This document shows positions 24,588-33,046 of a stretch of 41,571 bases of DNA, one piece after another (positions within the stretch are counted from its first letter, which is position 1; the number at the start of each line of letters is the position of its first letter). A program made the translations under genes and the position numbers. The notes beneath the pieces were generated by a model, which saw nothing but the letters and a program-made list of their open reading frames with translations, was not told the DNA's origin and did no database searches. The DNA comes from JAMQKA01 sp033722415. GTDB lineage: Bacteria > Bacteroidota > Rhodothermia > Balneolales > Balneolaceae. The stretch is from assembly GCA_033722415.1 (NCBI GenBank), contig JAWVZC010000001.1, positions 1 to 41,571 on the forward strand, given 5' to 3'.

Positions 24588-25838
24588 TTACTCAACCGCT
24601 TTTTTTACCATAAATTTCCCATTCCGTACCTCCATCAACCAAACCTTTCCCACATCATTCCAAGTGCTATCAAAAATAATATTCCCGGTTACACCCTTGT
24701 ACGCACTAATGGAAGTCAGCTCATCCCGAATTCTTACGCGATTCAGTCCTGAAGACTCTATGGATTGAATCAGAATCTTCATCCCATCATATGTATGAGT
24801 GGCAAATAATCCCGGCTCTTCGCCATATTCTTCCCGATAACGATCGATAAATCTTTTCAACTCACGATCATCACTTTCCGGATTGTAGGGATAAGTGGTA
24901 ACAGTCCCCTCTGCGTGTTCTCCTGCCAGTTCCAGGAACCGGTCGGTGACCAAGCGGTCGCTGCCAAAAATTTGCTGATTCATACCCAGCTCACGCATCC
25001 GGTTGATGATTCTTGCTGCATCCCTGTCATTACCCCAGATCAGGACGGCTTCTGAATCTGAATTCCGTATTTTCTCAAGCTGGGGATCGATCTCTTCCGC
25101 ACCGGGCTCATAGTTCAAGTGCAATCGTACGGGGTGGTCGAGCCGGGTGGCACTATCCGTAAAAATTTTCACTCCCAGCCTACCATAACGGTCATTGGCT
25201 CTAAGGATAGCAACATCTTCCATCCCCTCGGTCCGGAAAATATGCATAGCCATAGCATAACTGTTCTGCCGGTCGTCAGCTATGCACCGAATTATCCAGG
25301 GGATCCGGGTTTCAGTGAGCGTTGGGTCGGTGGAGGCAGTATTGACCATCGGCACGCCAAGCTTCAGGACCACCCGCAGTGCCACATGCGAGTTATTACC
25401 ATCGATCGACCCCACAACCGCCCACACACCATTCTCGTACAGTTCCACGATCTCATTACCGGTTGCTCCCCACAATCCGACGTCGTTCCTTATCAGCAGT
25501 TTAAAAGGTATGCCCCGGTAGCCTCCGTTTTTGTTGGCTTCCTCAATGGCAAGCTGGGCTCCATTCAGCATCTCACGGCCATAGGCATCTTCTCTTGATC
25601 CTTCCAGGGGTGCTATAAATCCGATCTTCACGGACTGTAGGTTGTCCGGTCCCTCCTCGCTGTTACTTCCGTATCCCAGGAACTCCTGGGGTTCCTCAAA
25701 AAAGTTCATATACGGCTGTCGGAACTGGTTATAGGGACGCAACAGCTCGGGCGTATCCGCGTAGTGCTCGATCTGCTGGGCTACTACTCCCGAACCTAGT
25801 GCAGCAATGAGAACCAGGGTTAGTGTAAGTTGTCTCAT
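24588..25838 (-). CDS. Periplasmic binding protein, branched-chain amino-acid type (first copy)
   Basis: 416 aa with a clear Sec signal peptide (MRQLTLTLVLIAALGSGVVAQ). After a ~50-residue linker it has the LivJ-type fold: VKIGFIAPLEGSREDAYGRE, MLNGAQLAIEEANKNGGYRG, AVVGSIDGNNSHVALRV, VPMVNTASTDPTLTETRIPW, RANDRYGRLGVKIF and the end ATHTYDGMKILIQSIESSG. The STDPTLT motif corresponds to SPDPTLS of the next gene, so the two are paralogues. It starts 12 nt after the RidA-like gene. Such proteins bind amino acids, amides or aromatic acids in other systems. Without membrane partners it may act as a ligand sensor for the cluster. Confidence 0.9.
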   Translation of the reverse strand: MRQLTLTLVLIAALGSGVVAQQIEHYADTPELLRPYNQFRQPYMNFFEEPQEFLGYGSNSEEGPDNLQSVKIGFIAPLEGSREDAYGREMLNGAQLAIEEANKNGGYRGIPFKLLIRNDVGLWGATGNEIVELYENGVWAVVGSIDGNNSHVALRVVLKLGVPMVNTASTDPTLTETRIPWIIRCIADDRQNSYAMAMHIFRTEGMEDVAILRANDRYGRLGVKIFTDSATRLDHPVRLHLNYEPGAEEIDPQLEKIRNSDSEAVLIWGNDRDAARIINRMRELGMNQQIFGSDRLVTDRFLELAGEHAEGTVTTYPYNPESDDRELKRFIDRYREEYGEEPGLFATHTYDGMKILIQSIESSGLNRVRIRDELTSISAYKGVTGNIIFDSTWNDVGKVWLMEVRNGKFMVKKAVE

Positions 25839-25850
25839 TTTATTTTGCCC

Positions 25851-26444
25851 TTATTCATTTTTACATACAGCAATTGCTTCTATTTCTACCAACAGTGTAT
25901 CCCAGCACAACCGGGCCTGGATGCCGGTACTGGCAGGTAGCGGATCCAGTTTCAGCCAACTGTAGAACTGGGTTCTGACCTCGTTGAAATCCTCGTAGTC
26001 CCGCTCTATGTCACGCAGGTAGCAGCTAGTACGTACCACGTCGTGCCACGACATATCTTCCGATTCCAGCAGTTCTGATATGTTTCTGAATGTTCGCCAG
26101 CACTGGGCCCGAAAGTCTCCTACATGCGCTGTTTTGCCCTCCTCGTTTACACTGGCCGTTCCGGAAATCAGTACCACCGTGTAAGCGCCCAAATCGAGCC
26201 TGATCGCTCTCGAGAAAGAGGATGGTTTGTAGTAGTTGTAGGCCTCATTCAGTACATTGGTTGCATGTACTGCTTTTTTCTCTATCGGAGAACGTTTCTT
26301 GTGGAAAGCAGACATTTCAAACGGCTGAAACTCCTCTTCTTCCGAGAGAATCCCCAGCTTCAGCATCTCTTCCTTTTCCCCTTCCGTCATTTCATACACC
26401 GTTATGTCGGATTTTTTGCCGTTGCTTGCAATATTCTTTTCCAT
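25851..26444 (-). CDS. RidA/YjgF-family protein, atypical
   Basis: 197 aa. Residues ~1-65 are a charged N-terminal extension (EKNIASNGKKSDITVYEMTEGEKEE...) not present in standard 130-aa RidA. The RidA core then follows: VVLISGTASVNEEGKTAHVGD, AQCWRTFRNISELLESEDMSW, CYLRDIERDYEDFNEV and LVEIEAIAV. Active RidA enzymes hydrolyse reactive enamine/imine intermediates using an arginine in the P-A-R-S/T motif. Here the matching place reads PASTGIQARL, with one residue fewer and no arginine there, so the classic deaminase activity is questionable. No signal peptide is seen; it may be cytoplasmic, unlike its neighbours. It lies 83 nt after the propeller gene and 12 nt before the first binding-protein gene. 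Confidence 0.88.
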   Translation of the reverse strand: MEKNIASNGKKSDITVYEMTEGEKEEMLKLGILSEEEEFQPFEMSAFHKKRSPIEKKAVHATNVLNEAYNYYKPSSFSRAIRLDLGAYTVVLISGTASVNEEGKTAHVGDFRAQCWRTFRNISELLESEDMSWHDVVRTSCYLRDIERDYEDFNEVRTQFYSWLKLDPLPASTGIQARLCWDTLLVEIEAIAVCKNE

Positions 26445-26527
26445 GGTAATATCGATTTTTAGTTAGCTATAATTTTCTACGCATTCCATAAAATGGTTTG
26501 GATACTGATACAGGATGCCGGGCAACA

Positions 26528-27730
26528 TCACAATTCGGCTCTTTGAGTTTCTACTATCCCTCTTGCCAACCCGTTATCGGTGGCGATCCACAGCTCCCCG
26601 TCGTGGATGTCCATGCCCCATATATAGTTATTCGGTATGGTACTGGTGGTACTTAGTAGTTGCCTGTTTGCACCTTCATGAATGATAATCTCGCCCTCTC
26701 CACCATTGTTCATATAGTTCACCCACCGTTGGCCGTCAAAGGTGTTCAGGCCATTGTCCGTGCATACAAATACGTATTGATTCCACGCCTTCACCTGGTT
26801 GATAAAATCGCTGGTCAGTCCGCTGTCATCCGCAAAATAACTTTCCCAGTGCGTGCCGTCGTACCGGCTCAAACCGAAATAAGTGCCCACCCATAATATG
26901 CCCTGCTGATAGGATACACCGGTGGTAATGTCGTGCACAATGCCATCATTGGGATACAGGTCAATCTCCATCTGATGGTCCGGATCCCGGTGCACTCTGA
27001 AACGACCGTTTGATTTAAAATACTCGAGCACGCCTCCCCCCCAGGCCGCGATATAAATTTTGTCTTCTCCCTTTTCGATCCCGTAGGTCCAGGGTTCGTG
27101 CATCGGCGCATTTTGCTCGTTAAAAATATCCCACTGGTCGGTATAGATATTGAACTTGGAGGCACCGGCCGCGGTGGCAGTCCACACATGCTGGCTGTCG
27201 CTTACCACGGCATACACCACATCATTGGCCAGGCCACTGTTGAACTGGTCGAATACATGAAGCTCACCGGCCGACCAACGGCTCAACCCGGACATGGTTG
27301 CAATCCACACCTCTCCAGTTAGCTGGCTTATATCTATATCCAGTATGTAATTATGTGACAAGCCCTCATCGGTGGATATCACTTCCCATTTATTCTCCTT
27401 TAGTATGGCAATCCCTTTGTCAGTACCCACCCAAACCCAATCCCTGATCTCATCAATTTTTACGGTAGAAATCTTATTAGAGGGCAGACCGTCATCCATT
27501 CCAAACGACTCCCAAGACCTGATCATGGGCAGTTTCACCGCCGGTTCATTTGCCGAAGGTGTCCCGATCGCCGTATCCGGAACCACTCCATTGCCCTCCA
27601 CTTTTTTTACGGCCGGAGTTTCGGCCAAAATCACATCCTCCTTTCTGTCTCCAGGTGCTGCCAAAATATAGAACACACCAGCGAGTACAATTGTCATCAA
27701 CCAGTATGTTTTTTCAGATAGCCATTTCAT
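26528..27730 (-). CDS. Sensor-type beta-propeller protein (two-component propeller repeats)
   Basis: 400 aa. An N-terminal membrane segment or signal (YWLMTIVLAGVFYILAAP) and a Pro/Ala-rich linker to about residue 65 precede repeats of the type found in ligand-binding sensor domains of hybrid two-component proteins: WVWVGTDKGIAIL, GEVWIATMSGLSRW, ILWVGTYFGLSRYDG, YVFVCTDNGLNTFDG and GELWIATDNGLARG. The pattern W-x-G/A-T-x-x-G-L plus GLPSNKI or GLSHNYI is the Reg_prop signature. No kinase or DNA-binding domain is attached, so it is a free-standing propeller, probably on the outer face of the cytoplasmic membrane. It is 8 nt downstream of the triheme protein gene. Confidence 0.85.
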   Translation of the reverse strand: MKWLSEKTYWLMTIVLAGVFYILAAPGDRKEDVILAETPAVKKVEGNGVVPDTAIGTPSANEPAVKLPMIRSWESFGMDDGLPSNKISTVKIDEIRDWVWVGTDKGIAILKENKWEVISTDEGLSHNYILDIDISQLTGEVWIATMSGLSRWSAGELHVFDQFNSGLANDVVYAVVSDSQHVWTATAAGASKFNIYTDQWDIFNEQNAPMHEPWTYGIEKGEDKIYIAAWGGGVLEYFKSNGRFRVHRDPDHQMEIDLYPNDGIVHDITTGVSYQQGILWVGTYFGLSRYDGTHWESYFADDSGLTSDFINQVKAWNQYVFVCTDNGLNTFDGQRWVNYMNNGGEGEIIIHEGANRQLLSTTSTIPNNYIWGMDIHDGELWIATDNGLARGIVETQRAEL

Positions 27731-27738
27731 AATATTCC

Positions 27739-29760
27739 CTATTTGTAGTATTCCGCTGATCCCAGCGATTTCAGGTATTCAATCAGGTCATTGAGTTGAT
27801 TTTTGGTCAGATCGTTCACTACTCCGTGACGATCATTGCCATCATACACCGTCCAAATCTCCTCAAGAGTCTGCGCACTGCCGTCGTGCAGGTATGGAGC
27901 CGACTCATAAATGTTGTTGAGATTGGGAGAATCGAATTCGTTTATCTCGTCATGATCTTTGGAAGTACCAACATCCGAACTTAACCTATTGGTGAACTTA
28001 GGCGGTGGATGACAGGTAATGCACTGATTTTCTAAGGGAATTTTCCTTCCATCGTTGGTCATCGTCCGTTCAAAGATTGCCTTGCCCCGATTCTGTGCCT
28101 TGGTCTTTGTACCATCCTCCGGACGGTACCGGTTAGGGGGATGTTTCAGCTGTGTCATGATGTAGCTAGTGAGGTTTACGAGCTCTTCCGGCGAGTAGGC
28201 TTCTGTCCGGGTCACAAATTTTGAAAACCTCATGCCATCTTGCATGTATACGCTCACATTATGCCCGTTCCATTTGAAGGGGGCAGTGCCAGACAGTTCC
28301 CGTAAAGTCTGTACATTGGTAATATCCCGGCCGGGGGTCAAAGCCATATCATACGTCAGACCGTCCTCATGTCCGTCGGGATGACAAGTGTAACAGCTAA
28401 ACTGATGTTGGAAGGTTTGACCGGCATTGTGAAATAGCCGCTGTCCGTGCCTAATTGCCGTGTTCTGATCAGCGTCTCCCACCTTTATTGTCCCAATTAT
28501 TTCCAGTACGTCCATATCAACCACCCCAATTCTGTCGGTCAGATATTCGGCATAATAGAGGGTGGATCCATCTGAGGTGAATCCCATTCCCTTAGGAGCG
28601 GAACCGGTTTTTATACGCTTTATAACAAATCGGTTGGTCAGACTTAGATCGTTCTCTGGGTTTGTCAACTTGCCGCTGTCGATCTCACTGATCACCGCCT
28701 GAAGCTTCTCCATATCTATTATACTCAGGTAGTCGGCCCCTGAATGTGAAACAACTGCCGTGCTCCCGTCCGGTGATACCCTGACATCGTAGGGATCGGC
28801 GAAAAACCGATTCGGCTCATCCAGTAGCAACTGGTAAACCTTCTCGTTTGCAGGTGAATATATCCCGATGCCATGATTGATCATCCACCCACTCTCCACC
28901 TGCACAGCGGGTACCAGGTTCTTGGGCTTGATCATGGTAAAAAGCGCCAACTCTCCATCCGGAGTGTAGTCCACATTTTCCAGGATATGGGCGGAAGTCA
29001 GCTCCCTGCGATCCGTAAGTTGTCGGCGGGAAGTGCTGATCACAGAAAGCTCAACTTTTGGGGGCGTTCGGAACGGTACCGGGCGGCTCCGCCTGCTTAA
29101 CACAAACAGGGAATTACCGTCCGGAGAAAGCCCGGCCCCCGTCGGATTGCTTCCGACAGGTAGTCGTTTGACCTCTTTAGCTTTCTTCAAGTCAATAATC
29201 GATAGATCCGAAGAAAAGGTATTGACGACATACAGAAAATTATTCCGCCCATCCCATTGCAGTCCGGATGGGCCCGATCCGACCTTGTAAGTATCGACAA
29301 TCTCCCCATCTGGCACGCGAATCTTCATCACGGTATCTGACCATTGGTTCGACACAAATGCGAAGTGTCCCTCCCCATCCAATACCACACTGTGGGGATG
29401 CCGGCCGACTTCCATTTTGTGGGCGACTGTTCTATCCCGGATATCGATGATCCAGAAAGAATCGTCTTCCTGTCCTATGGCATATAAATGATTACCATCC
29501 GGGGATATTGACAGGTTGAAAGGTGAAACATACTCATCGGTAAGAAAGTCGGTAAGGAAGGTATCGTATTGACGTCCACCGTGGCAGGAGGTGCAATTGA
29601 GGGGAAAGCCAGTCGTTGACGTCACGTAATCCACATGCTCCCGGGCCATCTTGTGCCCGACCGATCCCGCCACTATCACAACTAACACTGTTACAGCCAG
29701 TGTAGAAAACGGTATGGTTTTATTTCGCTTAATTCTCAAAATAAGACCCTCCGTTTTCAT
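27739..29760 (-). CDS. Beta-propeller / cytochrome c peroxidase-like triheme protein
   Basis: 673 aa. It has a membrane anchor or signal at residues ~16-34 and a first haem site CTSCH (56-60). A YVTN/YncE-type seven-bladed propeller follows (VSPFNLSISPDGNHLYAIG, NNFLYVVNTFSSDLSIIDL, GLSPDGNSLFVLSRR, VSPDGSTAVVSHSGADYLSI). The C-terminal diheme part has CYTCH and CITCH sites and the MauG/CCP-like end DSPNLNNIYESAPYLHDGSA. Proteins of the CCP/MauG family reduce peroxide or oxidise a partner by electron transfer. The fused propeller could bind the substrate or partner. The gene begins inside the previous gene (32-nt overlap), so the two are coupled. The exact substrate cannot be told. Confidence 0.9.
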   Translation of the reverse strand: MKTEGLILRIKRNKTIPFSTLAVTVLVVIVAGSVGHKMAREHVDYVTSTTGFPLNCTSCHGGRQYDTFLTDFLTDEYVSPFNLSISPDGNHLYAIGQEDDSFWIIDIRDRTVAHKMEVGRHPHSVVLDGEGHFAFVSNQWSDTVMKIRVPDGEIVDTYKVGSGPSGLQWDGRNNFLYVVNTFSSDLSIIDLKKAKEVKRLPVGSNPTGAGLSPDGNSLFVLSRRSRPVPFRTPPKVELSVISTSRRQLTDRRELTSAHILENVDYTPDGELALFTMIKPKNLVPAVQVESGWMINHGIGIYSPANEKVYQLLLDEPNRFFADPYDVRVSPDGSTAVVSHSGADYLSIIDMEKLQAVISEIDSGKLTNPENDLSLTNRFVIKRIKTGSAPKGMGFTSDGSTLYYAEYLTDRIGVVDMDVLEIIGTIKVGDADQNTAIRHGQRLFHNAGQTFQHQFSCYTCHPDGHEDGLTYDMALTPGRDITNVQTLRELSGTAPFKWNGHNVSVYMQDGMRFSKFVTRTEAYSPEELVNLTSYIMTQLKHPPNRYRPEDGTKTKAQNRGKAIFERTMTNDGRKIPLENQCITCHPPPKFTNRLSSDVGTSKDHDEINEFDSPNLNNIYESAPYLHDGSAQTLEEIWTVYDGNDRHGVVNDLTKNQLNDLIEYLKSLGSAEYYK

Positions 29761-31177
29761 TCAACACTTTGCGGACGGACTGAACATACGCACTATCGAT
29801 TACCCGCGAGGTATCAGTGACCATGACCGGCGGGTGTTTGATTGCATTCGGCGCAATATTGTCAGGTGTAACAGATTTGGAGGCGTGGCAACCGATACAT
29901 CCCCGTCGCTCGCCATTGCGCAGCCAGATCCAGGCTGAAGGTCCTCGCAAAACTTCTTTATTGTCATCCAGGCTAAGAAGACGAATTGGCATGTCCGATT
30001 CTACCTTCAGATAAAACGACCCGTCCTCTTTCACTGCTGCCTCCTGCAGCGTCCTTTCTATGCCTATCACTCTTACATATGCAGTCTCTGGATTGCCCGG
30101 TAATTGAACCTGGGACCGCTCTACATTTTGGCTAAATACAATGCCGGTCCCCTTTTCAGAAGTGACGGAAGAGGGTAATTTCGGGGGGACCTCCTTATGC
30201 CTGACCGCCACCGGTTCAATTGAATGATATTGCGGATCCATATAAATCTGATCTGTTTTTCCCTCAAAATTCAAGCTTCTTAGCGAAAAAATTCCGTCTT
30301 GTGACTCGCGGGATGAAACCACAAGTCGATCGTCATTAAGCAGATCAACAGACTGGATACCATTTTCCGGGAAATATGCGATCTGGTCAACCGGTTTTCC
30401 GGGATCGGCATAAGACATGGAGACCACCCGGTCACGGGTCTCATCTCTCTTCACAAAAACCAGCCTCCTGTCAGGAGTTACACGGATGATACTTTTCACC
30501 TGCTCTTCGGCCTTATTATGATAAAAAGTCTGGGCTTTGGTACCGTCGGGCCTTAATACCATGAATGCCGGATCCTTTTTCTCGGGATACATCTGCCGGC
30601 TGATCATGGCGATTCGGCCGTCATGCAATACAGAAGCGTAGAGATCTTGGTGTGGATGAAATGTGATACGGTTTAGATCAGTACCGTCCACTCGTACCGT
30701 AAAGAGGGAGTAACCCATACCTGAACCGGGAGCAGGGGTCTCTCGTGAAAATACAATCTTTCCGTTAGGAAGGAATGCGGGAGTGAGGGCATTTTCTGCG
30801 ATGTCAGTCACTTTTTTCTTGCCTGACCCGTCCCTGTTCATCATCCATATCTGCCAAGGATTATCGGGTGTCTTTCTACCGGAAAAAACAATTTGTTTAT
30901 TGTCATAGGAGAGGGAGGGTGAACACGCAGCATGAAATTCAGGGGTCAAAATTTCAAGGGACTCACTGCTATCCTCATAATTCAGGCTTACAATCCTTGA
31001 TCCCGTTGAAATGGGAGGTAGAATCTCACCGGCTACTGCCGTAATCGATTCACTTGCCGGAATCTGCGTGAATATCACTACCGAATCCACCCGTTCCTTT
31101 TCCGTACTGGATCGCACAAACAGGATGGCCGCCAGTGCAACCAAGAGTAAACCGATATATCCGATCTTCCTGTACAT
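29729..31177 (-). CDS. TolB-type propeller protein with one C-terminal haem c site (HzsA-like)
   Basis: 482 aa. An N-terminal membrane segment (IGYIGLLLVALAAILFVRSS) is followed by a WD40/TolB-like propeller (SPSLSYDNKQIVFSGRK, PWQIWMMNRDGSGKKKVTD, FLPNGKIVFSRETPAPGSG). Past residue ~370 comes a region like the middle domain of hydrazine synthase alpha and related cytochromes (EDGSFYLKVESDMPIRLLSL, then RRGCIGCHASKS with one CxxCH). Proteins with this layout occur widely in Bacteroidota and Planctomycetota and need not make hydrazine. It is exported and carries one haem, likely as an electron-transfer partner of the triheme protein whose gene it overlaps. The start ATG directly abuts the stop of the CRTAC1-like gene. 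Confidence 0.82.
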   Translation of the reverse strand: MYRKIGYIGLLLVALAAILFVRSSTEKERVDSVVIFTQIPASESITAVAGEILPPISTGSRIVSLNYEDSSESLEILTPEFHAACSPSLSYDNKQIVFSGRKTPDNPWQIWMMNRDGSGKKKVTDIAENALTPAFLPNGKIVFSRETPAPGSGMGYSLFTVRVDGTDLNRITFHPHQDLYASVLHDGRIAMISRQMYPEKKDPAFMVLRPDGTKAQTFYHNKAEEQVKSIIRVTPDRRLVFVKRDETRDRVVSMSYADPGKPVDQIAYFPENGIQSVDLLNDDRLVVSSRESQDGIFSLRSLNFEGKTDQIYMDPQYHSIEPVAVRHKEVPPKLPSSVTSEKGTGIVFSQNVERSQVQLPGNPETAYVRVIGIERTLQEAAVKEDGSFYLKVESDMPIRLLSLDDNKEVLRGPSAWIWLRNGERRGCIGCHASKSVTPDNIAPNAIKHPPVMVTDTSRVIDSAYVQSVRKVLNENGGSYFEN

Positions 31178-32878
31178 CTACTGTATATGCTCCCCCTCTT
31201 CAATAGTTAGAATTTGGTTGGAGTCGATATTTTCTATCGTCTGCACCACCCCCGAAGGCCAGGCTACACTAATCTGTTGAACCGTTTCATTACTACCCAG
31301 CCCGAAGTGCAAACGTGGATCGTTCTGGGAGAGATATCCGCTTCCGCTTGTCTTCTCACTAATCTGCTCTTTGCCGCCGGCGATGACCGTCACCTTCGCT
31401 CCAACGCCATCCTGGTTGCTGATGGTACCCACCAGGTTTACCATTAGCCAATTTCCTTCATTACCCTTGTCATTTCTGAGAAGGATAGGCCGGTCGTCAA
31501 GGACTACAATAAAGGCGTCAATATCACCATCATTATCTATGTCCCCGAAGCAGGCGCCCCGTCCTACATACGCTTCTCTAAAATAACTTCCGAGGTTTAC
31601 AGAAACATCTTCAAAGCGACCGTCCGCCTGGTTTTCAAATAGCTGATCTTCCTGCCCATGCAGATGCTGAATTTCTCCGTTCACCGTAAATATGTCGAGG
31701 AACATATTGTTGTCATAGTCGATGAATGATGAAGCCCAGCCGGTATGTTGACCGCTGAGGGCGGCAATTCCAGACTGAGAGGAAAAGTCGGTGAAACGTC
31801 CATCTCCCAAGTTGGTGTAGAGAGCGTTGTAGGATTCGTCAGAGACAAAGAGATCAAGCAAACCATTGCCGTCATAATCACCGAAATCCACGGCCATACT
31901 CGAGGTTGCCTCCCCGGTATGGTTGAAGGCGGTGCCGGCCTGTATAGCCACTTCCTCAAATTTTTGACCCCGGATATTTCTGAACATATAATTGGCCATC
32001 TGGTCGTTGGCTACATAAATATCCGGGTACCCGTCATTGTCATAATCTGAGGATGCCACACCCATCGCCCGGCCGTTCTTGCGCACCAGGCCCATCGCTC
32101 TAGTTACATCATCAAATCGGCCCTCGCCAAGGTTGTGATAAAGCCGGTCTGCCTGTCCATCAAAATTCAATGGCCCCGGGAATCCGTCTGGCATGTAATA
32201 GAGGTTGTACTCGGGATCATACTCAACGTAATTACCCACGTAGAGGTCCAGCAGACCATCCCTGTCATAGTCAAGCCAAATTGCTCCTACACTGAACTCA
32301 TCACCGCCTACCGCGGCCCGATCGGTTACGTTGCTAAAGGTACCGTCCCCGTTATTCCGGTAGAGTGTATTGCGCCGATAGTTGGTGACGTAAATATCGG
32401 GATAACCGTCGTTGTTATAGTCTCCAGCCGTAACTCCGATTCCAAAGTTGGTATCTCCCACCCCTGCCTCATCGGTTACATCGATAAATTGTCCGTTTCC
32501 CATATTCTTATACAACGCATTTCGTGGTATTTCGGAAGGAGCATCTCCGGTACTAAACTCTTCTGAATAGGCTCCATTCACCACGTAGAGGTCGATGGCT
32601 CCATCCTGGTTGTAATCCAGGAATGCAGCCCCACCGCCATCAGATTCGATGATATTTGAAAGTTCCTCATCGCCAATCGTATGCCGGAAATCGATCCCCG
32701 AATATTCAGTGATATCCAAGAAAAAATCCTCTCCCTCCGGGGGGAGTTCGGGAACGGGGGAATTACCTGTTGTACTTCTTGGCTCTATCTCCCTGGTACA
32801 GCCCATAAGCAGAGATCCCACTGCTACAAAAAGCAGTGGGATCGTAAGTTTTGTTGCCAGGTGTAAACGAGTATTCAT
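31178..32878 (-). CDS. CRTAC1-like FG-GAP/ASPIC-UnbV lipoprotein
   Basis: 566 aa. A lipoprotein signal ends in LLMGC (Cys 27). Repeated calcium-binding FG-GAP/VCBS blades follow: FLDYNQDGAIDLYVVNGAY, AGDYNNDGYPDIYVTNY, DYDRDGLLDLYVGNYVEY, SDYDNDGYPDIYVANDQM, FGDYDGNGLLDLFVSDE and FGDIDNDGDIDAFIVVLDD. It ends with an ASPIC/UnbV domain (GVGAKVTVIAGGKEQISEKT, DPRLHFGLGSNETVQQISV, WPSGVVQTIEN). The human relative CRTAC1 is an extracellular matrix protein; bacterial copies are surface or periplasmic and mostly uncharacterised. It is the first gene of the seven-gene cluster, and the shared 41-bp motif begins 46 bp upstream of its start. The DxDxDGxxD loops suggest Ca2+ dependence. Confidence 0.93.
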   Translation of the reverse strand: MNTRLHLATKLTIPLLFVAVGSLLMGCTREIEPRSTTGNSPVPELPPEGEDFFLDITEYSGIDFRHTIGDEELSNIIESDGGGAAFLDYNQDGAIDLYVVNGAYSEEFSTGDAPSEIPRNALYKNMGNGQFIDVTDEAGVGDTNFGIGVTAGDYNNDGYPDIYVTNYRRNTLYRNNGDGTFSNVTDRAAVGGDEFSVGAIWLDYDRDGLLDLYVGNYVEYDPEYNLYYMPDGFPGPLNFDGQADRLYHNLGEGRFDDVTRAMGLVRKNGRAMGVASSDYDNDGYPDIYVANDQMANYMFRNIRGQKFEEVAIQAGTAFNHTGEATSSMAVDFGDYDGNGLLDLFVSDESYNALYTNLGDGRFTDFSSQSGIAALSGQHTGWASSFIDYDNNMFLDIFTVNGEIQHLHGQEDQLFENQADGRFEDVSVNLGSYFREAYVGRGACFGDIDNDGDIDAFIVVLDDRPILLRNDKGNEGNWLMVNLVGTISNQDGVGAKVTVIAGGKEQISEKTSGSGYLSQNDPRLHFGLGSNETVQQISVAWPSGVVQTIENIDSNQILTIEEGEHIQ

Positions 32879-32923
32879 CCTGATATTATTAAATCATTAG
32901 GCATAAAAAAGATTAGCAGATCA

Positions 32924-32964
32924 ACAAATTATATAATTAGACATAAAACTCCAATTTGAAGGGT
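32924..32964 (-). promoter_or_regulatory. Shared 41-bp upstream motif, copy A
   Basis: This stretch, 46-86 bp before the CRTAC1-like start, matches 36410-36450 at 30 of 41 positions without gaps. The best core on the plus strand is TTAGACA-n-AAAACTC-n-A-n-TTT. It includes AAACTCCAATTT, a nearly palindromic half-site pair. It is the best candidate for the promoter or operator region of the seven-gene cluster. Confidence 0.5.
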
Positions 32965-33046
32965 GGCTTATTTCTTTTCCATCGATATTCATAATTCTAT
33001 ACCCCAACCCTATTAAAGCGATTTTCTCTACCTGGTAACAGATAGG

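Noticed and set aside
31177..31178. Hydrazine metabolism (anammox-like)
   Set aside because: The HzsA-like domain is widespread in other cytochromes, and no hydrazine synthase beta/gamma or hydrazine dehydrogenase genes are present.
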